Shown: positions 52,596-62,701, numbered from the stretch's first letter. The stretch: DNA of 64,000 nt from JANXQG01 sp963804375 (GCA_963804375.1 CAWDQE010000015.1:620001-684000); one strand, 5' to 3'. Notes: generated from the sequence alone by a model not told the origin. Numbers and translations: made by a program.

Positions 52596-53729
52596 GTGGA
52601 TCGTCGTCGCTTTCTCAAACTCGGTCTCGGGGCTGCGGTTTGTGGCGGCATGAAGGCGTTTGGGAGCAACGATTGCGATCTGCAATCGGAGGCCATGCCC
52701 GCGCCTCCCGCCTTTAGCGTTATTCCCGTCGTGGGCGATGGAAAATGGATCTGGAACAAGCCTCCGCAAGGCGAGACCGGCTATCTCGAACCGCGCCCGT
52801 ACCTCGTCAACGTCGGCATCGAGCTGACAGGCCAGGGTTACGGCACACAGATCAAGGCCACCACGCCGCTGCCGGTCGATTGCCCCGAGCAGAAGCTCGA
52901 AGGCGGCCAGGTGCAGACCCAGGGCTGCGAAGCCGAGGTCCGCGACGTGGGCGAGTTCGCGCGGCAGTTGTATTTGTACGCGCCGCAAATCGCAAAGGGA
53001 CAAACGATCTCCGCAAAGGTCAGCTACAAGGCGACACTTTACAAGCAATACCACAACTACCAGCGCGACCAGTTCCCACAGAAGCAAACCGTTCCTGCCG
53101 AGCTCGGCAAGCAGTACCTCGGCGAGAGTCCGGGCATTCAGACGCGCAGCAAGGAGGTTCGCGACCTGTTGAAGAGCCTGAGCGGCGACGCAAAGCACCC
53201 TTGGGACCTGGCGCAGGCGTTCGCGGCGTGGATTCCCCGCAACATCCGGCCGCAGATCGGCCCCTACACGAGCGTGATTACGGCGCTGGAGAAACGCCTG
53301 GGCGATTGCGCGGAGATGTCGGCGGTGTTCGTGGCTCTCTGCCGCGTGGCCGGAATCCCGGCCCGGCTGGTGTGGGTGCCCAATCACAACTGGTCGGAAA
53401 TGTACCTGACCGACAAGGACGGCAAGGGGCACTGGATTCCCGTCCACACCGCCTGCTACTTCTGGTTCGGCTGGACTGGCGCGCACGAGTTGGTGATTCA
53501 GAAGGGCGACCGGCTGCGCGTGCCCGACCGCGGCAACCGCTTCTTCCGCTTGCAGGAAGACTGGATGCAGTGGGGCGACCGCCGCCCGGCGGCCCACTAC
53601 CTAGCCGAGCTTACCCCGCGGCCGGCCAGGCCGGGCGAGGACCCCGGCCCCGGCGCCCGGCAGAAGATCGCCGGCGGCGAGTGGAAGCTCGTGGGAAACC
53701 ACCCCTTGGATCACTACATGCGGCGGTAA
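52596..53729 (+). CDS. Transglutaminase-like protein with Tat-type signal
   Basis: 377 residues if started at the GTG at 52596, which puts a twin-arginine motif at the very N-terminus (DRRRFLKLGLGAAVCGG). A longer reading from 52518 exists. The beta-rich N-terminal half (to ~190) is followed by a transglutaminase-like core: SVITALEKRLGDCAEMSAVF with the catalytic Cys (~236), CRVAGIPARLVW, and the His region NHNWSEMYLTDKDGKGHWIP. The third residue, normally Asp after WIP, appears as VH, which is unusual and could alter activity. The C-terminus (LAELTPRPARPGEDPG) is extended. Bacterial transglutaminase-like proteins often act as peptidases in the envelope; a Tat substrate would fold before export. 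Confidence 0.8.
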   Translation: MDRRRFLKLGLGAAVCGGMKAFGSNDCDLQSEAMPAPPAFSVIPVVGDGKWIWNKPPQGETGYLEPRPYLVNVGIELTGQGYGTQIKATTPLPVDCPEQKLEGGQVQTQGCEAEVRDVGEFARQLYLYAPQIAKGQTISAKVSYKATLYKQYHNYQRDQFPQKQTVPAELGKQYLGESPGIQTRSKEVRDLLKSLSGDAKHPWDLAQAFAAWIPRNIRPQIGPYTSVITALEKRLGDCAEMSAVFVALCRVAGIPARLVWVPNHNWSEMYLTDKDGKGHWIPVHTACYFWFGWTGAHELVIQKGDRLRVPDRGNRFFRLQEDWMQWGDRRPAAHYLAELTPRPARPGEDPGPGARQKIAGGEWKLVGNHPLDHYMRR

Positions 53730-53786
53730 TCAGAAGGCATGCTATAATGGCGATAGCTACTCCCCTTGAAAGACGGCACAATTCGC

Positions 53787-55031
53787 ATGTTCTACGCTTC
53801 CACCTCTCTCGACGGCGCCGCATTGGTCTTTGGCTTGTTTATCGCCTTGGCCGGATGTACGACAGCGCCGTTAGATCCGCCGGCGGCCGCTCTGGATTCC
53901 GTCACGGTCAGTTATCCCGTCCAGCGGAAGGTCACCGATTACGCGGAATTCACGGCCCGAACGGCCGCGGTGGATTCCGTCGAAGTGCGGGCGCGTGTTT
54001 GGGGTTACCTGAAGAAGGTCAACTTCAAGGAAGGGGCTATTGTCAAGAAGGGCGACGTCCTTTTCGAACTCGATCCGGGGCCCTACCAGGCCGAAAAGGA
54101 TCGTTGCCTGGCCAATCTGGCCTTGGCCAAGGCGCATATGACGCGGACCTTGGCAGACTTCAAGCGGGCGGGTGATTTGCTGCCGAAGAGGGCGATTGCC
54201 CAGTCGGATTACGACCTGGCCAAAGGCAACTACGACGAGGCGGTCGCGGCCGTCAAGGTGGCCGAGGCGACCCTGAACACGGCGGAACTCAACCTGGGTT
54301 TTACCAGGATTACGGCGCCCGTCAGCGGGCGTGTCAGTCGCTACATGGTCACGGTGGGCAACTTGATTCAATCGGGGGATCAGGCCAACGTCACGCTGCT
54401 CACGACCATCGTGTCGGTCGACCCGATGTACGCCTATTTCGACGTGGACGAGCGCATCGCGCAGCGCGTGCGGCAGTGGCTCCGCAACGAAAAGGCCGAA
54501 TCGGCAGCCGATACGGGGGCGCCCCCGGTGCTGGGCCTGGCCGCCGATGCGGGGTTGCCCGTCGCGCTGGGCCTGGCCACTGAGGAGGGATTTCCCCACC
54601 AGGGCGCGATCAATTTCGTGGACAACCAGGTCAACCCGAAGACGGGCACTTTGCGCATCCGCGGCGTTTTCCCGAACACCGACGAGACGCTTTCCGCCGG
54701 ATTCTTCGCCCGCGTCCGTGTGCCTATCGGGCCGCCCCATCCGGCGTTACTGGTCGCCAACCGGGCCATCGATTCCGACCAGGGCCGGAAGATTCTGTAC
54801 GTCGTCAACGACAAGGACGAGGTTGTCTGCCGTCCCATTCGCGCGGGATCGATGCACGACGGCTTGCGGGAAATCGAGGACGGCCTGAAAGCGGGCGAGC
54901 GGGTGATCGTCAACGTCCCGCAAAACGTTCGGCCGGGCATGACGGTCCAGACGCAGGTCGTCGACATGCCAAGGCCTAATTCGAAATCCGATAATCGGCC
55001 GGGGCAAATTCAAGTATCCGCATCCCACTGA
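53787..55031 (+). CDS. RND efflux system periplasmic adaptor (membrane fusion protein)
   Basis: 414 residues from the ATG at 53787, which gives a lipoprotein signal (AALVFGLFIALAGCTTAP). The adaptor architecture is complete: first beta-barrel strand (VSYPVQRKVTDYAEFTARTA), lipoyl half-motif (VRARVWGYLKKVNFKEGAIV, then KKGDVLFELDPGPYQAEK), coiled-coil hairpin (~105-170), second lipoyl half (NLGFTRITAPVSGRVSRYMV) and barrel. A glycine/alanine-rich loop (DTGAPPVLGLAADAGLPVAL, ~245-265) is an insertion relative to AcrA/MexA. It links the inner-membrane RND pump encoded 13 bp downstream to an outer-membrane channel, which is not in the window. A TATAAT at 53743-53748 may be its -10 box. Confidence 0.93.
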   Translation: MFYASTSLDGAALVFGLFIALAGCTTAPLDPPAAALDSVTVSYPVQRKVTDYAEFTARTAAVDSVEVRARVWGYLKKVNFKEGAIVKKGDVLFELDPGPYQAEKDRCLANLALAKAHMTRTLADFKRAGDLLPKRAIAQSDYDLAKGNYDEAVAAVKVAEATLNTAELNLGFTRITAPVSGRVSRYMVTVGNLIQSGDQANVTLLTTIVSVDPMYAYFDVDERIAQRVRQWLRNEKAESAADTGAPPVLGLAADAGLPVALGLATEEGFPHQGAINFVDNQVNPKTGTLRIRGVFPNTDETLSAGFFARVRVPIGPPHPALLVANRAIDSDQGRKILYVVNDKDEVVCRPIRAGSMHDGLREIEDGLKAGERVIVNVPQNVRPGMTVQTQVVDMPRPNSKSDNRPGQIQVSASH

Positions 55032-55044
55032 CCCGGAGTCGATC

Positions 55045-58000
55045 ATGCTGGTTCGTTTCTTCATCGACCGCCCGGTGCTGGCCTGGGTAATCTCCCTCGT
55101 CATCTTGCTGATGGGGTTCATCGCCAGGGCCCTCTTGCCCGTCGCCCAGTACCCGGAGATCACGCCGCCGATCGTGCGCGTGACGGCCAGCTACCCCGGG
55201 GCCAACGCCCAAATCATTGCCGACACGGTGGCCGCACCCATCGAACAACAAGTCAACGGCGTCGAGAAAATGTTGTACATGACGTCGCAGAGCAATAACG
55301 ACGGCTCGTACGTCCTGGACGTGACTTTCGCGGTGGGCACCGACGTCAACATGGCCCAGGTGCTGGTGCAGAACCGCGTCGCCATCGCCCAGCCGACCCT
55401 GCCCGACATGGTCAAGGCCATCGGCGTGACGGTCAGGAAGCGGTCCCCGGATATTCTGCTGATCGTCAATCTGTACTCCGAGACCGATCCCGAGACGGGC
55501 AAGGCGTATTACGATCAGCTTTACCTGAGCAACTACGCAACCCTGCATCTTCTGGACGATTTGGCCCGCATCGACGGCGTGGGAGACGTCTTTCAGTTCG
55601 GCGGGCAAGACTACAGCATGCGCCTGTGGCTGAACCCGGACAAGCTGCAATCGCGGAACCTGATGGCCGGCGACGTGATCCGCGTCCTGCGCGAGCAGAA
55701 CGTGCAGGTGGCGGCCGGGCAGATCGGCCAGCCGCCCGTTGCCCAAGGCCAGGAGTTCCAGTACACCATGACCACGCTCGGCCGACTCGTCGAGCCCGAG
55801 GAGTTCGGCAACATTATCCTCAAGACCGGCGCGGACGGCGAGGTGGTCTACCTCAAGGACGTGGCCCGGGCCGAGCTGGGGGCCAAGAATCAGGACTATA
55901 CCCTGGCTTTGGACGGCAAGCCGGCAATGGGCCTGGCGATCTTCCAGTTGCCGGGGTCGAACGCCCTGGACGTGGCCGACCACATCAAGGCCCGCACCCG
56001 CGAATTGGAAAAACGCTTCCCCAAGGGGATTCGCACCGCCATCGTCTACGACACCACGCCTTTCGTTCGGGAATCGATGGACGAGGTGTACCATACGTTG
56101 CTTGACGCAGTGATCCTGGTCGCCGCCGTTGTCCTCTTGTTCCTGCAGGACTGGAAATCGCTGCTCCTGCCCGTGATCGACGTGGCCGTGTCGCTGGTCG
56201 GCACCTTCGCCGTGATGAAGCTCTTTGGCTTCTCGCTGAACAATCTGACCTTGTTCGGGCTGGTGCTGGCGATCGGCATCGTCGTCGACGACGCGATCGT
56301 GGTGCTGGAAAACATCGAGCGCTGGCTGGACAAGGGCCTGCCGGTCCGCGAGGCCACCATCAAGGCCATGGATGAGATCACCGGACCGATCATGGCCATC
56401 ACGCTGGTGCTCAGTTCTGTGCTGATTCCCAGCGCCTTCCTGGGCGGCATCACCGGCCAGTTCTTCCGCCAGTTCGCGCTGACGATCGCGGTCTCGATGC
56501 TCATTTCCGCCGTGAATGCCATGACCATGACTCCCGCGCGGGCGGCCTGGATCTTTGCCAAGCGCAAGCCGGGCGAACATGGGGACCAGGGCAAGGAAGC
56601 CCTGCCCTGGTGGAGTTTCGCCCTGCTGGGCGGCCTGGCTACGGTGTGGATGCTGAAGCCGGTATTCGGTGCTCGGCTGGGCCTTCCCGTCGCGGCAGAG
56701 AACGGCGAGGCGGTGCCCGGCGGCATCAAGGACACCCTGCTGGCCTGCTGGGCATACCTGGTCCTTTTCCTCCCCGGCGCGGTCGCCGGCGGGGCGATCG
56801 GGCGGGTCGTGATCCATCCGCTCAACTGGGCGCTCGGTCAGTTCTTCTGGGGCTTCAACTGGGTCTTCAAGCGGGGGACGCAAACCTACGGAAAGGCGGT
56901 GGGCTGGTGCCTGCGCCTGAGCACGATCATGCTGGTAGTTTATGTCGGCCTGATTGCGCTCACAGGCTTCAGTTTCACCCGCGTCCCCACGGGGTACATC
57001 CCCACACAGGACAAGGGCCGGCTGGTCGTCAACGTTCAATTGCCCGATTCGGCCTCCCTGGAGCGTACGACGGAAGTCATGGACAAGATCGAGACGATTT
57101 GCCACGAGACGCCCGGCGTCGCCCACACGATCTCCAATCGGGGCCGGTCCTTCATCCTCAACGCGGTCAGCTCGAATCTCGGCTCGGCGTTCGTTCCGCT
57201 CAAGCCGTTCCATGAACGCCGGGATCCGGCACTCAGTGCCGACGCAATTGCCGCCGAACTCCGCCGCCGCTTTCGACGCGACGTCCCCGAGGCGCGGGTC
57301 AATGTCTTCGGGGCCCCGGCGGTGGATGGGCTGGGGATGGCCGGTGGCTTCAAGTTGATGGTGGAAGCGGCAGGCGATGTCGACTTCAAGGCCCTTCAGA
57401 CCCGTGCGGAGGAGTTGGCCGCAGACGGCAACCGGGAACCGGGCTTGGTCGGCCTGTTCGCCGGTTTCCGCGCCCAGACGCCCCAGCTTTTCGTGGACGT
57501 GGACCGGACCAAGGTCAAGACCATGGGGGTGCAGCTAACCGACGTCTTCGACGCGCTCCAGGCGTACCTGGCCAGTTACTACGTCAATGATTTCAACCGT
57601 TTCGGCCGCACCTGGCAGGTCAACCTCCAGGCCGAGGCCGCTTTCCGCTCGGATCCCGAGGCCCTCAAACAGCTCAAGGTCCGCAATGCCGACGACGACA
57701 TGGTGCCGTTAGCAGCGGTGGCTGAGGTGCGCGAGTCCACCGGGCCGGTCCAGATCATCCGCTACAACATGTTTCCCGCGGCCCCCGTCAACGGCGCCTC
57801 GCTGCCCGGAGTCAGCACCGGCAACGTCCTGGCGACCATGGAAAAGCTGTCCGAGAAACTGCCTACCAACATGACCGCCGAGTGGACCGAACTGAGCTAC
57901 TTGCAGAAACAGTCGAGCAAGCTCGAGCAATTCCAGGATCTGCAACAGAACCCCTTCAGCGCATTTGCCCTCGGGGTGGTGCTGGTCTTTTTCGTGCTGG

Positions 58001-58479
58001 CGGGCCTGTACGAGAGCTGGTCGTTGCCGTTCGCGGTGATCCTGGTGGTGCCGATGTGCCTGCTCAATGCGATGGCCGGCATCGCGCTGGCGCGGATGGA
58101 CGTGAACATCTTTGTGCAGGTCGGATTCGTGGTGTTGGTCGGCTTGGCTGCCAAGAACGCGATCCTGGTCGTCGAGTTCGCCCGCGATCGGCAGGACGAC
58201 GGCGCGACGCGGTTCGACGCCGCCATGGAGGCCGCCCGGGTGCGGCTGCGGCCGATCCTGATGACGTCGTTCGCCTTCATTCTCGGCGTGTTTCCGCTGG
58301 TGATCGCCCACGGAGCCGGCGCGGAGATGCGCCGCACCTTGGGAACGGCAGTCTTCGCCGGCATGATCGGGGTGACCCTTTTCGGCATCTTCCTGACGCC
58401 GGTGTTCTTCTACGTCATCCGCCGATTCAGCGGCCCTAAGGTTCCAGGCAGCCGGCCGACGGAGAGAACGTCTGACTGA
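55045..58479 (+). CDS. RND multidrug efflux permease (HAE1/AcrB family)
   Basis: 1144 residues, 12 transmembrane helices in the AcrB pattern: TM1 VLAWVISLVILLMGFIARAL, docking and porter domains, TM4 with the proton-relay aspartates in GIVVDDAIVVLENIERWL, and TM10 with the essential Lys in LVGLAAKNAILVVEFARDRQ. The central cytoplasmic linker region (~505-620) carries an extra hydrophobic insertion (WWSFALLGGLATVWMLK, then LLACWAYLVLFLPGAVAGG) not found in Escherichia coli AcrB but frequent in planctomycete members. It exports drugs, detergents or lipids by proton antiport as a trimer with the adaptor upstream. The two genes form a compact operon. Located next to glycan-degradation genes, though no functional link is implied. 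Confidence 0.95.
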   Translation: MLVRFFIDRPVLAWVISLVILLMGFIARALLPVAQYPEITPPIVRVTASYPGANAQIIADTVAAPIEQQVNGVEKMLYMTSQSNNDGSYVLDVTFAVGTDVNMAQVLVQNRVAIAQPTLPDMVKAIGVTVRKRSPDILLIVNLYSETDPETGKAYYDQLYLSNYATLHLLDDLARIDGVGDVFQFGGQDYSMRLWLNPDKLQSRNLMAGDVIRVLREQNVQVAAGQIGQPPVAQGQEFQYTMTTLGRLVEPEEFGNIILKTGADGEVVYLKDVARAELGAKNQDYTLALDGKPAMGLAIFQLPGSNALDVADHIKARTRELEKRFPKGIRTAIVYDTTPFVRESMDEVYHTLLDAVILVAAVVLLFLQDWKSLLLPVIDVAVSLVGTFAVMKLFGFSLNNLTLFGLVLAIGIVVDDAIVVLENIERWLDKGLPVREATIKAMDEITGPIMAITLVLSSVLIPSAFLGGITGQFFRQFALTIAVSMLISAVNAMTMTPARAAWIFAKRKPGEHGDQGKEALPWWSFALLGGLATVWMLKPVFGARLGLPVAAENGEAVPGGIKDTLLACWAYLVLFLPGAVAGGAIGRVVIHPLNWALGQFFWGFNWVFKRGTQTYGKAVGWCLRLSTIMLVVYVGLIALTGFSFTRVPTGYIPTQDKGRLVVNVQLPDSASLERTTEVMDKIETICHETPGVAHTISNRGRSFILNAVSSNLGSAFVPLKPFHERRDPALSADAIAAELRRRFRRDVPEARVNVFGAPAVDGLGMAGGFKLMVEAAGDVDFKALQTRAEELAADGNREPGLVGLFAGFRAQTPQLFVDVDRTKVKTMGVQLTDVFDALQAYLASYYVNDFNRFGRTWQVNLQAEAAFRSDPEALKQLKVRNADDDMVPLAAVAEVRESTGPVQIIRYNMFPAAPVNGASLPGVSTGNVLATMEKLSEKLPTNMTAEWTELSYLQKQSSKLEQFQDLQQNPFSAFALGVVLVFFVLAGLYESWSLPFAVILVVPMCLLNAMAGIALARMDVNIFVQVGFVVLVGLAAKNAILVVEFARDRQDDGATRFDAAMEAARVRLRPILMTSFAFILGVFPLVIAHGAGAEMRRTLGTAVFAGMIGVTLFGIFLTPVFFYVIRRFSGPKVPGSRPTERTSD

Positions 58480-58580
58480 TCAGTAATCCACGACTCCGTG
58501 CAGACCGGACACCTTGGCCCACGGGTCCCGGCCGGCATTCTCTCCATCGGCATTCGACTTGTCCCAAAACAGGACGTATT

Positions 58581-58609
58581 TTGACACGGCTTTTCAGCGT
58601 GCCTATAAT
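58581..58609 (+). promoter_or_regulatory. Consensus sigma70 promoter for the glycosidase cluster
   Basis: TTGACA (58581-58586), 17-base spacer, TATAAT (58604-58609): both hexamers exact and spacing ideal. The start codon of the GH20 gene is 37 bases further on. No obvious operator dyad was noticed around it. Confidence 0.85.
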
Positions 58610-58646
58610 GATGCCTTCGAAGAAAGGTGATTCGAGGAGACTTATC

Positions 58647-60275
58647 ATGGCACGTACCAGGGTTCCGGTTTTAGCGGTCACCATCGCGCTGGCTTGCGCG
58701 TGGACTTGTTGCGGGATGACCTTGGGGGGCGAACCGGCCGCGGTCCAGCCGCCACTCTCCAGCCTGAACCTGGTTCCTCGGCCGCAGTCGGTCACGGCTT
58801 CCCCCGGCGCTAGGATGACCCTCGGCCCGCAAAGCCGGATCGTCACGGCCGCCGGGGCGTTGAAACCGCTGGCCGAAGTGCTGGCTGAAGAAATCGTGCT
58901 GGTCAGCGGGCAGCGACCGGGCTCCGCCGTGGGAAAACCGGTCGCCGGCGACATCGTGCTGGAGATCGACCCGCAACTCAAGGGCGAGGCGTATACGGTC
59001 CAAGTCGCCGGCTTCGCCACGGTCCGGGGCGGAAATTACCCCGCGGTGGCCATGGGTACGACAACGCTTCTTCAGGCAATCCAGCGGCAAGGCGATGCCA
59101 CCTTCCTGCCGGCGATTACCGTGGCCGACGAGCCGGCGGTCGCCTATCGCGGGCTGCTGATCGATGTCGCCCGGCAGTATCATTCGATTGCCACGCTGAA
59201 GCAGATTGTCCGGCTTTGCCGCTTCTATAAGATCCGCTACCTGCAGTTGCACTTGACCGACGACCAGTCGTTCATGTTCCCTTCGAAGGCCTACCCGCAG
59301 TTGGCAAAACAGAACCAGCACGGCGGCAAGACCTACACGATCGAGGAACTGAATGACCTGGTGGCCTTTGCCGATGCCCGCGGCGTAACCATCGTTCCCG
59401 AGTATGAAGTGCCCGGCCATTCCGCGGCGGCCAATCGGGCCCTCCCGGACCTGTTCATTATCCGCGGCACGAAACCTTACGAGCATCATGCCTCGATCAA
59501 CTTCGCCAAGGACGAGGTGATGAAGGCCGTGGACACGATCGTCGGCGAGATGTGCGAGGTATTCCGCTCGTCGCCCTATTTCCACATTGGCGGCGACGAA
59601 GCCAACCTGGCCCTGGCCGACCAGAACGCCGAGTTCAAGGCCGCGTGCAAGAAGTACAACCTGCCAAACCAGCATCAGCTCTATCGCAAATTCGTCGTCG
59701 ATATGGATAATATCGTGAAGCGTCATGGGAAGCAGATGATCGTCTGGGAGGGGTTCGGCCGCGAGCCGAATTCGCCGATCCAGATTCCCAAAGACATCAT
59801 CGTGATGGCCTACGAGATCCGCTTCTACATGCCCGACGCCCTGGTGGGCGACGGCTACCAGGTGATCAACGCTTCGTGGACTCCGCTTTACGTCGTCAAC
59901 AGCAATTGTCGCCCGCCCGAGGAGATCTATGCTTGGGATCTCCGCCAGTTCAAGCCGTTCGGCGCCAAGGCGACCGATACGGGCGTGCTCCTGCCGCCGC
60001 AGCGGAAGGTCTTCGGCGCCCGGATGTCGCGCCTGGGAGCAGCCCGGCAATGCGGAGATTCCCAGCTTGCGGAAACGCTTGCCGGTTATGTCCGAGCGGA
60101 TCTGGAACCCTTCGGGCAGCACGGATTTTGGCGGCTTTTCGCGGCGACTGGAAGCCGCCGACCATCGGTTGGAAAGCTTGATCCATTAGGATCTCGCCTT
60201 GTAGGATGGACCTCCGAGTCCGTGCAGTTTCAAGGGACGGACTCGGAGGTCCATCCTACGGTACAACCGGATTAG
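58647..60275 (+). CDS. GH20 beta-N-acetylhexosaminidase, C-terminus frameshifted
   Basis: 542 residues as read, with signal peptide (VPVLAVTIALACAWTCCGM). GH20b N-terminal domain (LNLVPRPQSVTASPGARMTL) is followed by the TIM barrel: YRGLLIDVARQYHSIATLKQ, LHLTDDQSFMFPSKAYPQL, VPEYEVPGHSAAANRALPDL, and the catalytic Asp-Glu pair in YFHIGGDEANLALAD (~313). It cleaves terminal beta-linked GlcNAc or GalNAc. The expected end, AWEQPGNAEIPSLRKRLPVM then SERIWNP, lies in another frame from ~60030 and stops at 60189. The natural gene is therefore probably 58647-60189 with one indel near 60023-60032. The lost part contains a substrate-pocket tryptophan, so the protein as read may be inactive. First gene after a consensus promoter. 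Confidence 0.88.
   Translation: MARTRVPVLAVTIALACAWTCCGMTLGGEPAAVQPPLSSLNLVPRPQSVTASPGARMTLGPQSRIVTAAGALKPLAEVLAEEIVLVSGQRPGSAVGKPVAGDIVLEIDPQLKGEAYTVQVAGFATVRGGNYPAVAMGTTTLLQAIQRQGDATFLPAITVADEPAVAYRGLLIDVARQYHSIATLKQIVRLCRFYKIRYLQLHLTDDQSFMFPSKAYPQLAKQNQHGGKTYTIEELNDLVAFADARGVTIVPEYEVPGHSAAANRALPDLFIIRGTKPYEHHASINFAKDEVMKAVDTIVGEMCEVFRSSPYFHIGGDEANLALADQNAEFKAACKKYNLPNQHQLYRKFVVDMDNIVKRHGKQMIVWEGFGREPNSPIQIPKDIIVMAYEIRFYMPDALVGDGYQVINASWTPLYVVNSNCRPPEEIYAWDLRQFKPFGAKATDTGVLLPPQRKVFGARMSRLGAARQCGDSQLAETLAGYVRADLEPFGQHGFWRLFAATGSRRPSVGKLDPLGSRLVGWTSESVQFQGTDSEVHPTVQPD
60201..60259. repeat. Perfect palindromic repeat (GTAGGATGGACCTCCGAG type)
   Basis: Arms 60201-60223 and 60237-60259 are exact 23-base reverse complements around a 13-base loop. 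It lies 11 bases after the frame-corrected end of the GH20 gene, so it may protect or end its transcript. Relative at 1738-1765, also just after a glycosidase gene. Confidence 0.85.
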
Positions 60276-60291
60276 AAAGAAAGGAAGATCC

Positions 60292-62701
60292 ATGAAGAAC
60301 CTGTCGCTCGCTGCTATAGCTGTCCTGGTGATCGTCGTAGGCCTCTGCCAGGCCGGCGAAGTCACCCCGCCCGCGGAACCCATGAGCATATGGTTTGTCA
60401 GTCCTGCCCGCTCGTTTCACGAATCGTGCCCACTGGGCAACGGCCGCCTGGGGGCCATGGATTTCGGCGGCGTGGGACGCGAGCGGATCGCGCTGAACGA
60501 GTCGTCGCTCTGGTCGGGTGGGCCTTACGACGGCAACAGGTACGATGCCTACCAGTGCTTGCCGGAAGTCCGCGAGAAGCTCTTCGCCGGCGACATCTCT
60601 GCCGCCGGGGGAGCGCTCGAACAACGGCTTCCGTTACGCCAACGGCGTGAGCGGCTGGGGAGATGGCAACCAGTTCGGCTGCTTCCAGACGCTCGGCGAT
60701 CTGATCGTCGATTTCGCGCCCACACCGGTCCGGACCTTCCAGGTCGTGGAGATCGCTCTGGCCGGCGGCGTCAAACCACCACCTGCCGTGGCTGGGGACG
60801 GTTACCGCCGCGATCTCAATCTCATGCAGGGCGTGGCGCATACCCAGTACCGGCGAGACGGCGTGACCTTCACCCGCGATCTTGTGGTTTCCAAGCCGGA
60901 CGAAGTGATTGCGCTCTGCCTGAAGGCCGACAAACCCGCTGCGCTCTCGTTGACTGCCGCTCTGGTGCGCCGGCAGAATGCGGCCCAGCGTGCCGACGGC
61001 GGCGTGCAAGTCCTCGAAGGCCAATTGCCGTTCAACAAGCCCGGCGGCGGCGGCAAAGGCATGCGTTACCTGGCATTGCTGGGAGCCAGCGTCAAGGGTG
61101 GCAAGCTGTCGGCCACGGATCACGGCCTGGCCATCGTCGGCGCGGATGAAGTGACGCTCATCGTATCGGCCGGCACCGACTGGAAGGACAAGGACTATGC
61201 CCGGCTCGTCCGCCGCCGTCTGGACGCGGCCATGTCCAAGCCGTTCGACACCCTGCGGGAAACCGCCGTGGCCGACCACAGCCGCTTCATGCAACGCTGC
61301 CAGTTGACCCTGCCGGCAGGGCCGAATTCCAAACTGCCCACGCCCCAGCGGGTGCAGGCCCAGGAGCAGGCCCCCGATCCGGCGCTCTCCGCCCTCTATT
61401 TCCAGTTTGGGCGGCACCTGGTCGTCTCCGGCTCGCGCCCCGACTCGCAATTGCCCACGAATCTGCAGGGCATCTGGGCCGAGGAATACGACACGCCTTG
61501 GCGCGGCGACTTCCACAGCAACATCAATCTGCAAATGAACTATTGGCCGGTGGAAGCGGCCAACCTGTCCGACTGCCACTTGCCGCTGTTGCGGTTCATC
61601 GCCAACGTGGCCAAGGAGGGTCGCAAAACGGCCAAAGCCTACTTCAACGCTCCGGGTTGGATGGCCAACCATACGCAGAACCCCTGGTACGACACCGCGC
61701 CGAGCTGCCTGCCCGCTTGCACCGGGCCGACCTGCGGCGCATGGCTGGCCCAGCATATCTGGCTGCACTACGCCTTCACTCAGGACAAGGCCTTCCTGCG
61801 CGAGTACTACCCCATCCTCCGCGACGCCGCCCGGTTCATGGAAGCCGTACTGGTCGAGAACCCGAAGACGCACGAGTTGGTCGTGGTGCCCTCCAACTCC
61901 CCGGAGAACGCCTATGCGTACACCGACGGGCACCATGGACTCATGGTCGGCGGCCGGCGGCAGACGACCGCGCTCTGCGTGGGCTCCACGTTCGACCAGC
62001 AGATTACCCGCGAGCTGCTCAAGAACACCGCCGCCGCCGCGCGGATCCTGGGGATCGACGAGGAGTTTGCCAAGGGCCTCGACGCCACGCGCGCCCGGCT
62101 CGCGCCCACCCGCGTCAACGCGGCCGGACGGATCATGGAATGGCAGGAGGATTTTGAAGAGACGGATATCCACCACCGCCACTGCTCGCATCTCTGGGGC
62201 CTGTGTCCCGGCAGCGAGATCAATCCCAGCACGCCCGAACTCTACCGCGGGGCGCGGCTTTCGCTGGAACGGCGCGGCGATGCGTCGACCGGCTGGAGCA
62301 TGGCCTGGAAGGCCAATTTCTGGGCCCGCCTGCACGACGGCGACCGGGCCGACAAGCTCCTCTCGATGCTCATCGCCCGCGGCGCGCCGAACTTGTTCTG
62401 CCTCCACGCTCCGTTCCAGATCGACGGCAACTTCGGCGGCTGCGCGGCGGTCGCCGAAATGTTGCTCCAAAGCCAGGAAACGGCGGCCGACGGCCAGCCC
62501 GTGCTCGAACTCCTGCCCGCACTGCCGAAGGCCTGGCACAGCGGCGAAGTCCGCGGCCTGCGTGCCCGCGGGGGTTTTACCGTGGACATCCAGTGGAAGG
62601 CCGGCAAGATCACAAGCTACCGTGTCGCTTCCGACGAGCCGCGGGAAGTGAAAGTCCGCGTCAACGGCGAGACCAAGGCCGTCAGATCGCAAAAACTGTG
62701 A
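60292..62701 (+). pseudogene. GH95 alpha-L-fucosidase-like glycosidase, one frameshift
   Basis: Signal peptide MKNLSLAAIAVLVIVVGLCQ, then the GH95 N-terminal motif SFHESCPLGNGRLGAMDFGG and LNESSLWSGGPYDGNRYDAY. Near 60606-60612 (a GGGGG run) the frame changes from 1 to 2, where the gene continues NGFRYANGVSGWGDGNQFGC to the end at 62701, about 803 residues in all. Active-site segments are intact: NINLQMNYWPVE (Asn pair), VVPSNSPENAYAY (general acid region), HHRHCSHLWGLCPG and HAPFQIDGNFGG. It hydrolyses alpha-fucosides (possibly galactosides) outside the cytoplasm. Only one base breaks an otherwise well-preserved gene, so an assembly indel in the homopolymer is a real possibility. It follows GH20 and precedes a DUF5054 gene by 13 bp. 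Confidence 0.88.

Noticed and set aside
50095..52653. 852-codon open frame on the plus strand
   Set aside because: Antisense to the DPP-IV peptidase and Dabb genes, both of which carry intact catalytic or family motifs.
54976..57213. 745-codon open frame on the minus strand
   Set aside because: Antisense to the RND pump, which has clear family motifs; translation is His/Asp/Arg-rich and unlike any protein.
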